DNA from: Granulicella sp. L60
Lineage (GTDB): Bacteria; Acidobacteriota; Terriglobia; Terriglobales; Acidobacteriaceae
DNA: 64,000 nt
Direction of reading: 5' to 3'
NCBI RefSeq assembly: GCF_009765825.1
Contig: NZ_LMUR01000010.1
Span: forward strand, 175,437-239,436
A model generated the notes under the pieces. That model worked only from the letters and a program-made list of their open reading frames with translations. It did not search any database and was not told where the DNA came from. Positions 53,094 through 61,751 of the stretch are shown here, piece by piece. Numbering within the stretch: position 1 is the stretch's first letter; every line of letters starts with the position of its first letter. The position numbers were made by a program, and so were the translations under genes.

Positions 53094-53942
53094 ATGACGA
53101 CCTACAAGTATGCAACCGTACGCGACAGGAAGATGTTCTACCGTGAAGCCGGCCCTAAGGATGCAGATACCATCGTTCTTCTGCATGGGTTTCCAAGTTC
53201 CTCCCATATGTTCCGGGATCTAATTCCGCAACTGGCCGACAAGTACCACGTCATTGCGCCTGATTATGTTGGCTTCGGCTATAGCGACGCCCCGAGTACC
53301 AACGATTTCGCTTATACGTTTGATAATCTCGCCGCCTATACCGAAGAACTCCTTTTCAAAGTTCTGGGTCTAAAGAAATTTACCATTTACGTGCAGGACT
53401 ACGGTGCGCCAGTGGGCTATCGTATCGCTTCAAAACACCAGGATGCAGTTCAAGGAATCGTGGTTCAAAACGGCAACGCATATGTCGAGGGGATTGGTGC
53501 AGCCTTTGATCCGATGAAGCCTTTTTGGGCCAATCGCAATGCAGAGACTGAAAAGCCTGTCCGCGCTCTCCTGACCAAAGAAACGACAATCTTTCAGTAC
53601 ACGCACGGGGTTAAGGATGCCTCTCACATTAGCCCGGATTCTTTCACCATGGATCAGCTCTTTCTCGATCGCCCAGGAAACGATGCCATTCAGCTCGACT
53701 TGCTCCACAATTACCAGTCAAACGTCGTGCTCTACGACACCTGGCATGGCTACTTCCGTAGCAAGCAGCCTCGCATGCTCATCGTTTGGGGGAAGAACGA
53801 TCCCTTCTTTACGGTCGAAGGAGCACAAGCTTATCGGCGGGATCTCCCCGATGCAGAGTTACATCTCATCGAAACCGGCCATTTCGCTCTCGAAGACTCA
53901 TGCGATTTCATCGCGCAGCGGATACGCGAATTCCTTGGCTGA
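53094..53942 (+). CDS. alpha/beta hydrolase, paralogue of 49362-50228
   Basis: 282 residues from ATG 53094 with CGAGGT upstream. LLHGFPSSSHMFRDLIPQLA, APDYVGFGYSDAPS, VQDYGAPVGYRIASKHQ (Asp nucleophile followed by Tyr), VWGKNDPFF and IETGHFALE. The two paralogues share long stretches but not the cluster strand. Without the Trp after the nucleophile, a haloalkane dehalogenase role is not supported; epoxide, ester or lactone hydrolysis is possible. First gene of a three-gene set with a further hydrolase and a carrier. Confidence 0.82.
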   Translation: MTTYKYATVRDRKMFYREAGPKDADTIVLLHGFPSSSHMFRDLIPQLADKYHVIAPDYVGFGYSDAPSTNDFAYTFDNLAAYTEELLFKVLGLKKFTIYVQDYGAPVGYRIASKHQDAVQGIVVQNGNAYVEGIGAAFDPMKPFWANRNAETEKPVRALLTKETTIFQYTHGVKDASHISPDSFTMDQLFLDRPGNDAIQLDLLHNYQSNVVLYDTWHGYFRSKQPRMLIVWGKNDPFFTVEGAQAYRRDLPDAELHLIETGHFALEDSCDFIAQRIREFLG

Positions 53943-54000
53943 TCTCTAGCCTGTGGTGATTTCCCAGCAACAACAGTTCAGTTGTAACGAGGAATTAGCA

Positions 54001-54696
54001 ATGAACTTACCTGAAGATGCAACGGTGGTTTTGGTCCACGGAGCGTGGGCCGACGGTTCAAGTTGGATGAATGTGATCCTTCCGCTCGAGAAACAAGGGC
54101 TGCGAGTAATCGCAGCTCCTATCCCTCTGACTTCTCTTAGCGACGATGCGGAGGCTTTGAGACGTGTCATAGCACGAACACAGGGGCCTGTAATTCTCGC
54201 GGGGCACGCTTATGCAGGCGCTGTCATCGCTACAGCAAATGATGACCGAGTGAAAGCATTGGTTTACATCGCAGCACTCGCCCCTGACGAAGGCGAGACA
54301 GTTGCTCAGGTGTTTTATCGGGATGAACCACATCCCCAGGCACCTAAATTGGCTCCTGACACTGACGGCCTCATATGGATGCCTGAGGATGGCTTCAGGA
54401 ATGCATTTGCACATCTAGCCTCCGCCGATCAAGTGGCTTTGTCTAAGGCTGTCCAAAGACCAATTGCAGTGACGTGTATTCAAGAACCCGCTCCGGCACC
54501 GGCGTGGAGATCCAAGCCGTCGTGGTTTTTGATTGCTGAGCAAGATCGCATGATTAACCCAAAGACGCAACACTTCATGGCGGAGCGAATGAAGGCTACA
54601 ACGCGAGCTCTCGAGGTCGATCACGCGCCGCTGGTAACAGCACCGGAAAGTGTGGTCGCGATCATCCTTGAGGCGGCAGCTTCGGTTCTCGTCTAG
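54001..54696 (+). CDS. alpha/beta-hydrolase-fold protein with Ala at the nucleophile position
   Basis: 231 residues from ATG 54001 (GAGGA upstream). LVHGAWADGSSW is the oxyanion-hole motif and PSWFLIAEQDRMI/DHAPLVTAPE keep the acid and His regions. The nucleophile elbow reads GHAYAGAV with Ala70 where Ser is expected in the GHSYGG elbow. I recall this Ala form in similar annotated proteins, so it seems a subfamily trait. The fold may act on ligands without covalent catalysis. It is 58 bp after the previous hydrolase. Confidence 0.83.
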   Translation: MNLPEDATVVLVHGAWADGSSWMNVILPLEKQGLRVIAAPIPLTSLSDDAEALRRVIARTQGPVILAGHAYAGAVIATANDDRVKALVYIAALAPDEGETVAQVFYRDEPHPQAPKLAPDTDGLIWMPEDGFRNAFAHLASADQVALSKAVQRPIAVTCIQEPAPAPAWRSKPSWFLIAEQDRMINPKTQHFMAERMKATTRALEVDHAPLVTAPESVVAIILEAAASVLV

Positions 54697-54792
54697 GAGG
54701 TGTGCCGGTTCATAGTTGCTATGGATCGGCTCCGCTACCGCCCGGTTCACCGAGCGTCACGGTGGCATATCGGGCCATGGAAAGGAATTGCG

Positions 54793-56091
54793 ATGGATTG
54801 CATACAGGAAAAGCCGGAATCCGTGACTTTACATCAGTCACCGCTGTCGCCGGCGCCAGAGAACTTGGCAGCGCATAATCGCCACTCAGGATCCCTGCCG
54901 AAGTGGATGGCGGCTGCCGCAGTCGTAATCGTTGCGGTCGATCTTCGACCGGGTATCGTCTCGATCGGTCCGGCCTTGGCATCGATTAGGCAAGAGTTCG
55001 GCCTGTCGCACACCGGCGCTTCGCTCTTGACTGCTGTTCCTGATCTCCTGATGGGAGCATTAGCCTTGCCAACCCCGTGGCTTTCGCGACGGTTTGGGAG
55101 AGATCAGGTTCTTCTGACCGCTCTGATCATACTGTGCCTTGCAACTGCGGGAAGGGCCTTCGCGAACACCCAGGCCCAACTGCTCTTTGCAACCGAGGGC
55201 GTTGGGGTCGGTATCGCTGTGGCTGGAACCTTGATCGCCGGTTTTATAAAAGCGAACTTTGCTGGGCATGCAGCAATAATGATGGGAGTCTACGCAACTG
55301 CATTGTCTGCGGGCAGTACAATTTCTGCCGCAATGACAGGTTGGATGGCGACGCTCACACCAAGCGGGTGGCGCTTCGCGACGGGAGTCTGGAGTCTCCT
55401 GGGGGTCAGCGCAGTGGCCATTTGGCTGGTCGTCACGATTCGCGAGAGAGGATTGAAGTCTGCACAGCAACCAAGTGTTAGGAAGGCTCATTTACCGTTG
55501 AGAAACAAGACGGCCTGGCTAATCGCCGCGTTTTTTGCACTGAACAATTTCTTGTTTTACGCCCTCATCGCGTGGATAGCGCCAATGTCGCGAGAATCGG
55601 GGGCGTCCTCGACGGTTGCGGGACTTTTGCTGGCAAGCTTCACCGCAGCCTTTACGTTAGGGAACCCGGTTTTTGGCTTTGTGAGCAAATCGCACGACCG
55701 TCGTATTTGGCTAGCAGTCTGCACGTTATTAGCTGCAAGCGGCCTCATCGGAATAATCGTATTGCCGCAAATAACGCTCTTTTTCTGGCTTCCTCTGGCA
55801 GCCTTTGGTCTGGCTGGAGGATTTACCCTTGGCATGACGCTACCCCTCGACAACACTCACAGCGTCGAGGAATCGAACGTATGGACCGCTTTCACCCTAA
55901 CCTTCGGCTATTTGGTAGCCGCTGCCGGACCCATTCTCGTGGGTGCGATACGCGATACAACTGGGAGTTTTGAAATTCCCTATAAGCTGCTGGCGGCAGT
56001 AGCGACTCTAATGCTGGCCCTTACTCCTCTATTAGGACCGCACAACACAGAGCTTTCGTCCGAATTGCAAATCGGCGATGTTGCTCGTTAA
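54793..56091 (+). CDS. MFS transporter, CynX/NimT type
   Basis: 432 residues from ATG 54793 with AAAGGA eight bases upstream. About twelve membrane segments. VDLRPGIVSIGPALASI in helix 1 and LPTPWLSRRFGRDQVLL in the loop are typical of the CynX/NimT (cyanate/nitroimidazole) family. It closes the three-gene rightward operon and may export or import the substrate of the two hydrolases. Confidence 0.85.
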   Translation: MDCIQEKPESVTLHQSPLSPAPENLAAHNRHSGSLPKWMAAAAVVIVAVDLRPGIVSIGPALASIRQEFGLSHTGASLLTAVPDLLMGALALPTPWLSRRFGRDQVLLTALIILCLATAGRAFANTQAQLLFATEGVGVGIAVAGTLIAGFIKANFAGHAAIMMGVYATALSAGSTISAAMTGWMATLTPSGWRFATGVWSLLGVSAVAIWLVVTIRERGLKSAQQPSVRKAHLPLRNKTAWLIAAFFALNNFLFYALIAWIAPMSRESGASSTVAGLLLASFTAAFTLGNPVFGFVSKSHDRRIWLAVCTLLAASGLIGIIVLPQITLFFWLPLAAFGLAGGFTLGMTLPLDNTHSVEESNVWTAFTLTFGYLVAAAGPILVGAIRDTTGSFEIPYKLLAAVATLMLALTPLLGPHNTELSSELQIGDVAR

Positions 56092-56481
56092 GTGCGCGGA
56101 CTGCGGAATTGCCGCTTTCTACACGTCTTCCTTGAGCCAACCGCTTCTATCGGATCAAGGACAGCTTGGCAATTTGGCACTAGAACGTTGCCGTTGAAGC
56201 ACATCGGAAATCTCAGTCGTGTTGCGCAGTGTCGTTTTGCTCCGTCGGTATCGGTTCGTCTGGCAAGAGCCGAACGATCCATGGGAAGAGGATTGGCTTC
56301 GGCGATACGACCACAGAGACGGCTTTATTCAGCATTGCACACCATTCTGACATACGACTTGGCTGTTGCTTCCGTGTTGCGATTCGTGCGACACACAAGA
56401 ACCCTAGCTGTCGTTGAATGTCTCTTCACAGGCACACAGATATAGGACTTGCTGCAGGGCTTGGAATGGAATGGGATGGAA
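56092..56481. other. gap without recognised gene
   Basis: Frames of up to 117 codons exist (plus strand from 56092) but are Arg/Ser-rich, have no ribosome site, and match nothing I know. A GGAAT-rich short stretch lies at 56462-56482. Confidence 0.3.
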
Positions 56482-56532
56482 TCACTCGAGTGTGGCACTC
56501 ACCAGTGTGCTGGTGTCGAGGATGATCCGTAG
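56482..56532 (-). pseudogene. stub of PIN-family toxin
   Basis: Two bases after the antitoxin stop, one frame reads LRIILDTSTLVSATLE then TGA. This is the start of a PIN-domain toxin, whose first catalytic Asp sits in LDTS. It begins with CTA rather than a start codon, and everything after the first 16 codons is gone. The toxin is therefore inactive. Confidence 0.6.
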
Positions 56533-56534
56533 AC

Positions 56535-56810
56535 TTATCGAGTTTCATGTACCAGTCGATTGACTTCCTCAACTGTCAATGAGGCTGCCTCGGGCGAGGC
56601 GTTCTTCCGTGCCTGTGCGCTCCAGGCCTCAAGCTCCGACACTGCGTTGCTACGCTGGCGCCTCGCATCGAGCAACTCGTTCATCTCCTGCGGAGACACA
56701 ATGAAGGCCGTGGGACGGCCATGTCTGGTTATTGCGACGGGCTCTCGTTGTGCCGTATCCAGCAGTTGTCCGAATCGGTTTTGTGCTTCTACCGAGGTCA
56801 TTATGATCAT
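56535..56810 (-). CDS. type II antitoxin, Phd/YefM family
   Basis: 91 residues from ATG 56810, with AAGGAG seven bases upstream. The N-terminal Phd/YefM fold is clear (TSVEAQNRFGQLLDTAQREP, VAITRHGRPTAFIVSPQEM). The C-terminal tail (WSAQARKNASPEAASL, VEEVNRLVHETR) is the toxin-neutralising part. The paired PIN toxin is reduced to a stub, so this is an orphan antitoxin; it could still repress its own promoter or neutralise a related toxin elsewhere. Confidence 0.88.
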   Translation of the reverse strand: MIIMTSVEAQNRFGQLLDTAQREPVAITRHGRPTAFIVSPQEMNELLDARRQRSNAVSELEAWSAQARKNASPEAASLTVEEVNRLVHETR

Positions 56811-56977
56811 GGGCCTACTCCTTAAACTGGCTAGTCACTCGAATATAAGCCGTGATGGAGTCGAAGTCGGAAACGCAAGAATTGGGACAGGTAGGGAAAT
56901 TTGCGTAGCTGCGATGTACGCTATTTGTACGTCGGCTAAACGCTATCTCTATGGTCACAGCTAAGTGCTTTATAATG

Positions 56978-57021
56978 TGACGGCTAGAGACGGGATTGAA
57001 ACAGCGCCGCCGGCCTTTTAT
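56978..57021 (-). pseudogene. degenerate copy of tRNA 3' end
   Basis: On the minus strand this matches the tRNA-Phe-like fragment at 57138-57191 in AAAAGG-CCGGCG and ATCCCGTCTCT-GCC, but the T-loop is altered (TTTCAATC for TTCGATC) and the CCA end is lost. A decayed duplicate. Confidence 0.5.
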
Positions 57022-57137
57022 CGTAGCAATTCTATATATCTCTATATATTGTTGAATATAAATGGCTTATAAAAAACTAAGAGGTCTCCATCGAGTGACG
57101 CATCAGATCTATCCCCACGTAACTTATTGATTCTAAA

Positions 57138-57191
57138 TGGTGGCCAGAGACGGGATCGAACCGCCGACGCCGGCCCTTTTCAGGGCTGCTT
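57138..57191 (-). pseudogene. tRNA-Phe-like 3' fragment
   Basis: The minus strand has CTGAAAA (anticodon-loop-like, GAA), GTCGGCGGTTCGATCC (variable and T arm, GGCGG pairing with CCGTC) and TCTGGCCACCA (3' acceptor with encoded CCA). The 5' half (acceptor GGCCAGA and D arm) is missing and the anticodon stem does not close. Such 3' fragments are left where integrases use a tRNA gene as attachment site. Confidence 0.6.
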
Positions 57192-57565
57192 GGCAAAGTA
57201 TCTAAGCCCCCTAGAATCAGCGTAAGTTGCTGAGCATGGGTAGCTTAGGGCGACGCGCATGTAGGATCACTTAGGACGAAATGGGATCATTTCTACCTTA
57301 CGATGTTCGGATATTGTTCGGATTTACGTTTTCTTCGAGCGTCGGTATCGCTGTGGAGGATATTCTGATTCGAACCGCCGACCTCTTCCAATGCCTTACA
57401 GTAACGAGACGCAACTCATTGAAATCAGTTGGAACAGACCGCTCTCTGCACCACTGATTACACAGAAAAATGCTGTTGTTGGATCCTTATTGGACCCTAA
57501 AACAATCCAAACATTCACGTGTAATGGGCTGAGCTCTGAATCGGAGAGCAGGTTGCGCGAAGCGC
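57192..57565. other. gap with a third tRNA-like T-arm fragment
   Basis: No gene is supported. At 57367-57390 the minus strand reads TGGAAGAGGTCGGCGGTTCG followed by AATC, a variable-loop/T-arm sequence of a different tRNA without its acceptor. The remainder shows nothing recognisable. Confidence 0.4.
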
Positions 57566-60500
57566 TCAGGCCTCTGTGTCCCTGCCGTTGAACTGTTTGG
57601 TGGAACCATTCTTTGATCTTCGAAAGATAATGCCACCGGGGACTACAAGCGTAATCTCGGTTCCGGAACTCGCAGAGCTAACGAGCGTAAGAGTAGCGCC
57701 GATCCGAACAGCTCGTTCTCGCATCCCCTGTAGCCCGAAATGTCCTTCTTTGCCCAGTTCTGCCACAAGGTGGTCGATGCCGATGCCATTGTCCCGTATT
57801 CTCATCACGAGATCTCGGGAATAGGCGAGTTCGATTTCAAGTTGGCTGGCTCTCGAATGAATATCCGCGTTACGTATCGCCTCGTAAGCAATACGGTAGA
57901 CCTCGTCTCGGACGATTGGGTGCATCTTCTGAGTGGGGCCTATTACAGAGAGCGTAACCCTCATCTTGCCTTTGACAAGGCAATCTTCCGACGCTCGCCG
58001 TAGGCTCTCGGCGAGATCATTTCCCGGTGTGGTTGAGGTTCGGAGCGAATTGAGAGCCGTTCTTAATTCACCCATGGATTGACCAAGCCACTGCGATAGT
58101 CGTTCCATGGCCCGCCGCATGTGGTCGGGGTCTGACGGCTGATCGAGTGCATCGTCCGCGACCATCTTACTGCCCTGAATCGTCTGGAGAAGAGTGTCAT
58201 GAAGCTCTCGTGCCAGACGAGTGCGTTCTGACAAACGCTCATCAAAGCTGGCGCTCAGGGCTTTGGCAATCTGCCGCATTCGCAATCGGTATAGAGTTCC
58301 GAATGCCAGGATGATGGCCATAACGCTTAAAATTCGGAACCAATAGGTTTGGTACCACGCCGGCGCAATGCTGAAGTCCAGAGCGGCCCCCACATCGTTC
58401 CAAAGACCATCGTTATTGCATGCGATGACATGAAATCGGTACTTTCCCGGACCAATATCTTCGTAGAACGCTTGCCGTCGAGTCCCCGGATCTTCCCAAT
58501 GGTCGTCTTTGCCCTCCAGCCTGTAGCGGAAGCGCACCTTTCTCGGCGCAGAAAAACTTAGCGCGGTGTAATCGATCTGCAGTTCACGGGTCAATGCAGG
58601 AAGATGTAGGTGCTCTTGAGGTCCATACCTCTTATGATCGGCAATGATTTCTTCGATCTGCACGGGTGGAGGCGTGTCATTTTTGTACAACTTCGCTGGG
58701 TCAACCATCTGGACAAGCGTTCCGTTGGTAAACCACAGCTGCCCATTTGGTGCTTCAGAAACCCTGGGCTGAGATGCTCCTCTTCCTGGACTTGCGCCGT
58801 CTGAGGAGTCCAAAACATCAATGGCTACTTTCCTGTTCGGTTGTTCCCACCAATTTTGCAGTTCGGCTTCGGCAATCCTCAGAAGCCCACACTGCGTGTA
58901 GAGCCAAAAGAACCCACGATTATCTTTGTGTACGGAGAAGATCCCAGAGCAAGGAAGGCCGTTCCGTGTATCGAGAAGGTTTAACCGGCCATCCTTCCAC
59001 CGGAACAGACCGTTGCTGGTTGCAGCCCAGATTGAATTGCTTGAATCTACCAGCAGACCTTCAACGGTACTTTCCTTCTCCTCACGTGGCAACGAAATGA
59101 TCTCTCGATGGCCGTCATGATAATGAGCCAACTGGCCCGTGCGAGAACCTATCCAAACGCCGGTATCTTGATCGGCAGCGACCCATCTTGGATAGGGGAT
59201 ATCGCTCAAAGATATCTCTTCGCGAACATTTTGGTTTGCGATTCGGAAAAGGTGGGGTTGACCAAACCCTGTAGCCAAAGCCCAAACACTGTGATCAACG
59301 TCTTCAGTGATGGCATTTATCCATGCTCTAGCTGCTAGAGCAGTACCATCTTTTTTCTTGACTTCAAGAAATTGTCCCTGGTCGTAAACGATCAGTTTGT
59401 CATCTACGCCAAGCCACAATCGACCGGTATGATCCTCAAATAAAGCTGTAATGTCATCTCCGGGCAGACCATTCCGGCGTGTGATCGCCGACATCTTCCC
59501 ATCACGAAGAAGGCTCAGTGCCCCCTCTCCTCCAATCCACACAGTACCGTCACCGGAAGCGAGAACGGAACGGATGTCTGCAGAGGGCAGGCCCTCATGC
59601 AACGAGATACTTGCAACAGCAGTGTCCCTGAAGCGATCAACTCCTCCGTTTGTCGTCACCCATAAATTGCCTTCTCGATCTTGATAGAAACTGCTAACAG
59701 AGTCACCCGAAAGACCGTCTGCGCTCCGATAGTGATCAACGGTTCTGTCATGAACGCGGTAAAGCCCTTGGTTTTGCGTTCCGATCCATAGCGAACCGCT
59801 TCGGTCGAGGAACAGGCGCTGCGCCTTAATCGAAGACCCGTCGAATCCCGCGGTCACATATCCGCTCCATTTCCCATCGATGTAATGGAGTATTCCTAGA
59901 TTTGGTCCTACTCGTTCCAATGCCACCCAAACCGAGCCGTCGGGACTAGCGGCAATATCCATCACTCCAGGATCTACATTTCTATCCTGACTCTTGTTTT
60001 GGAAATAGATTGTTGACGAGCCTGATCTCCAACGGCAAAGCACGTACGATCCAATCCACAAATATCCCGCACTGTCTTCAGATAAAGCGACCGCGTAACC
60101 CACTGGAATACCGTCTGCTTTTCCGTAACAGTGAAGCTCTTTTGCTGCGACGCGGCATAATGGCCCTTTTCCATCTGTCGCTGCATATCGAGTGACCCAG
60201 ACAGTTCCCGCATGGTCCTCAATAATTTTGCTGATACCCGCGACTGTACTCGAATATCTTTGCAGTATTCCGTCTTTCAAGTTACTCAGGCCGGTTGCTG
60301 TTCCAATCCACAGGCTGCCGTCGCGAGCGGTCAGGAGTGAGGTGATCTTGTCTTGCGGTAAAGACGTACCTGTCGAAGTTGTCCCTGGCACGAATCGGAC
60401 ACCATCAAAGCGGACTAATTCCGTTTGCGTTCCTACCCAAAGGTATCCATCTTTTGTCTGAGTAATAACATTAGGACTTCCCGTGAACGATCCATCCTGC

Positions 60501-60667
60501 ATCCGCCATACTGTGTGGGCGTATTGGGAGATGTGTCGATTGGGATCAAGGGCGAAGAGCGAACTGGTTGCAAAGAGCCACAGAACGCAGAGTTGGATCA
60601 ATCGCCCATGATGCGGATTCATCATCCTATCAGATTTTTGCAGGCAGCGCTTTTCGAGTGTGCTCAT
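57566..60667 (-). CDS. two-component propeller sensor histidine kinase (Reg_prop type)
   Basis: 1033 residues; ATG 60667 has AGGG upstream, and ATG 60625 would also leave the signal peptide (LCVLWLFATSSLFA) intact. Residues about 45-680 hold repeated propeller strands (TKDGYLWVGTQTELVRFDG, DRSGSLWIGTQNQGLYRV, EDHTGRLWLGVDDKL), two seven-bladed propellers in known relatives. A YXYXY-type Ig domain (FRYRLEGKDDHWEDPGTRR), one TM helix (RILSVMAIILAFGTLY), HisKA_3 (RLARELHDTLLQT, His about 823) and HATPase_c (RIRDNGIGID, HFGLQGMRERA) follow. Such kinases often sense polysaccharide fragments. Its regulator is 197 bp upstream. Confidence 0.93.
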   Translation of the reverse strand: MSTLEKRCLQKSDRMMNPHHGRLIQLCVLWLFATSSLFALDPNRHISQYAHTVWRMQDGSFTGSPNVITQTKDGYLWVGTQTELVRFDGVRFVPGTTSTGTSLPQDKITSLLTARDGSLWIGTATGLSNLKDGILQRYSSTVAGISKIIEDHAGTVWVTRYAATDGKGPLCRVAAKELHCYGKADGIPVGYAVALSEDSAGYLWIGSYVLCRWRSGSSTIYFQNKSQDRNVDPGVMDIAASPDGSVWVALERVGPNLGILHYIDGKWSGYVTAGFDGSSIKAQRLFLDRSGSLWIGTQNQGLYRVHDRTVDHYRSADGLSGDSVSSFYQDREGNLWVTTNGGVDRFRDTAVASISLHEGLPSADIRSVLASGDGTVWIGGEGALSLLRDGKMSAITRRNGLPGDDITALFEDHTGRLWLGVDDKLIVYDQGQFLEVKKKDGTALAARAWINAITEDVDHSVWALATGFGQPHLFRIANQNVREEISLSDIPYPRWVAADQDTGVWIGSRTGQLAHYHDGHREIISLPREEKESTVEGLLVDSSNSIWAATSNGLFRWKDGRLNLLDTRNGLPCSGIFSVHKDNRGFFWLYTQCGLLRIAEAELQNWWEQPNRKVAIDVLDSSDGASPGRGASQPRVSEAPNGQLWFTNGTLVQMVDPAKLYKNDTPPPVQIEEIIADHKRYGPQEHLHLPALTRELQIDYTALSFSAPRKVRFRYRLEGKDDHWEDPGTRRQAFYEDIGPGKYRFHVIACNNDGLWNDVGAALDFSIAPAWYQTYWFRILSVMAIILAFGTLYRLRMRQIAKALSASFDERLSERTRLARELHDTLLQTIQGSKMVADDALDQPSDPDHMRRAMERLSQWLGQSMGELRTALNSLRTSTTPGNDLAESLRRASEDCLVKGKMRVTLSVIGPTQKMHPIVRDEVYRIAYEAIRNADIHSRASQLEIELAYSRDLVMRIRDNGIGIDHLVAELGKEGHFGLQGMRERAVRIGATLTLVSSASSGTEITLVVPGGIIFRRSKNGSTKQFNGRDTEA

Positions 60668-60833
60668 GACCGACCCTAGCTGCTTCTCACCAAAGCCACG
60701 CGAACAGCGGATGCTGCAGACTTTCCGCCCGATGATGCTGTCCGAGACAAGAACAATGAGCTATGCTCTGCACTAATTATCCAAACTATAGAGTTTCGAG
60801 ATTCCGTGATACATCAAAACCTCCAGTCATGAT

Positions 60834-60851
60834 CCTGTAGTTTTCTGCAGG
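60834..60851. terminator. hairpin between response regulator and kinase genes
   Basis: CCTGTAG (60834-60840), TTTT loop, CTGCAGG (60845-60851): a 7-bp stem with one G-T pair, 14 bp after the regulator stop on the minus strand. Without a T-run it may only attenuate read-through into the kinase. Confidence 0.35.
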
Positions 60852-60864
60852 CTCTGCGACGAGG

Positions 60865-61533
60865 TCAGATATGAAGTATGCCGCGCCGAAGAGCAATGGT
60901 AACCGCATGAGTTCGATCATTGGCCTGAAGCTTGTCTACGAGGTTCTTGATATGAAAGTTGACGGTAGTCTCGGCAATTGCCAGCTGATTGGCAATTTGT
61001 TTATTACGATATCCATCGCGAATGAGTCGAAGTACGTCCAGCTCTCGAGTCGTAAGGTCACCCTCTCCCAGGTGCTCGGCTAAACGGGCTACTACTTGTT
61101 CGGGGACGTGACGCCGGCCAGCATGGACCGACCGAATTACATTCAGGAGTTCGTTCTTAGGCATGCTCTTGAAGACATAGGCTGCGGCGCCTGCCCGTAG
61201 CGCCTGTTGAATCTCCCCATCGCTCTCCGATGTGGTTAACATGATGATTCGCGCGCGGGGAAACTCCCCCCGGATCGCTATAAGGGCATCTGTACCGTTC
61301 GTTCCGGGAAGCCGGAGATCCATCAGGGTAACGTCAGGTTGATGAAGGCGAAACTCCGTTACGGCTTCGGCTGCATTGACCGCCTGTGCCACAAGAAGCA
61401 TGTCTTGCTGCGACCCTATGATCGTGGCCAGCCCCTCACGAAAGACCGGGTGGTCCTCTACGCTAAGAATTCGAATTGGTCCGGTCGAAACCATAACAGA
61501 CGGTCTCCATTCCACAATCTTCGCGGACTTCAT
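60865..61533 (-). CDS. NarL/FixJ-family response regulator, partner of propeller kinase
   Basis: 222 residues (ATG 61533; an internal Met14 is possible). Receiver domain with phospho-acceptor D72 (LMDLRLPGTNG), LTTSESD and VFKSMPKNE. LuxR HTH at about 155-215 (LTTRELDVLRLIRDGYRNKQ, AETTVNFHIKNLV). It precedes the HisKA_3 kinase gene, the normal partner for this class. It shares PDVTLMDLRLP and the RG-x-x-HI ending with the unpaired regulator at 3607-4236. Confidence 0.92.
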   Translation of the reverse strand: MKSAKIVEWRPSVMVSTGPIRILSVEDHPVFREGLATIIGSQQDMLLVAQAVNAAEAVTEFRLHQPDVTLMDLRLPGTNGTDALIAIRGEFPRARIIMLTTSESDGEIQQALRAGAAAYVFKSMPKNELLNVIRSVHAGRRHVPEQVVARLAEHLGEGDLTTRELDVLRLIRDGYRNKQIANQLAIAETTVNFHIKNLVDKLQANDRTHAVTIALRRGILHI

Positions 61534-61545
61534 TTCTTTCTCTGC

Positions 61546-61638
61546 TCAGGCCAGGTCGAGAGGTATGGTGCAGATGATTGTAGCGCCAACGTCCGAGTTC
61601 AGTTTAGCGTCTGTTGCTGTTGATCGCCACTTCCGCAA
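61546..61638 (-). pseudogene. possible histidine kinase C-terminal stub
   Basis: A 30-codon minus-strand frame ends 12 bp before the response regulator start and reads ATDAKLNSDVGATIICTIPL then DLA-stop. The pattern VGATIICTIPL resembles the last strand of HATPase_c domains. No start or further domain is present. It may be what is left of a kinase once located upstream of the regulator. Confidence 0.3.
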
Positions 61639-61751
61639 TCAATGCTCACTACCTGTAGAAGAATACAGTGCGGTCCCTATCGTGATTGAGGTGGTGGTGA
61701 CGTTCAATTTGGATCATGCTTGTGCTCATTGAAGCAGAAGAAGGAGCCTGC

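Noticed and set aside
57138..57215. Complete tRNA-Phe gene
   Set aside because: The 3' part is convincing but the 5' acceptor strand and D arm are absent and the anticodon stem does not close.
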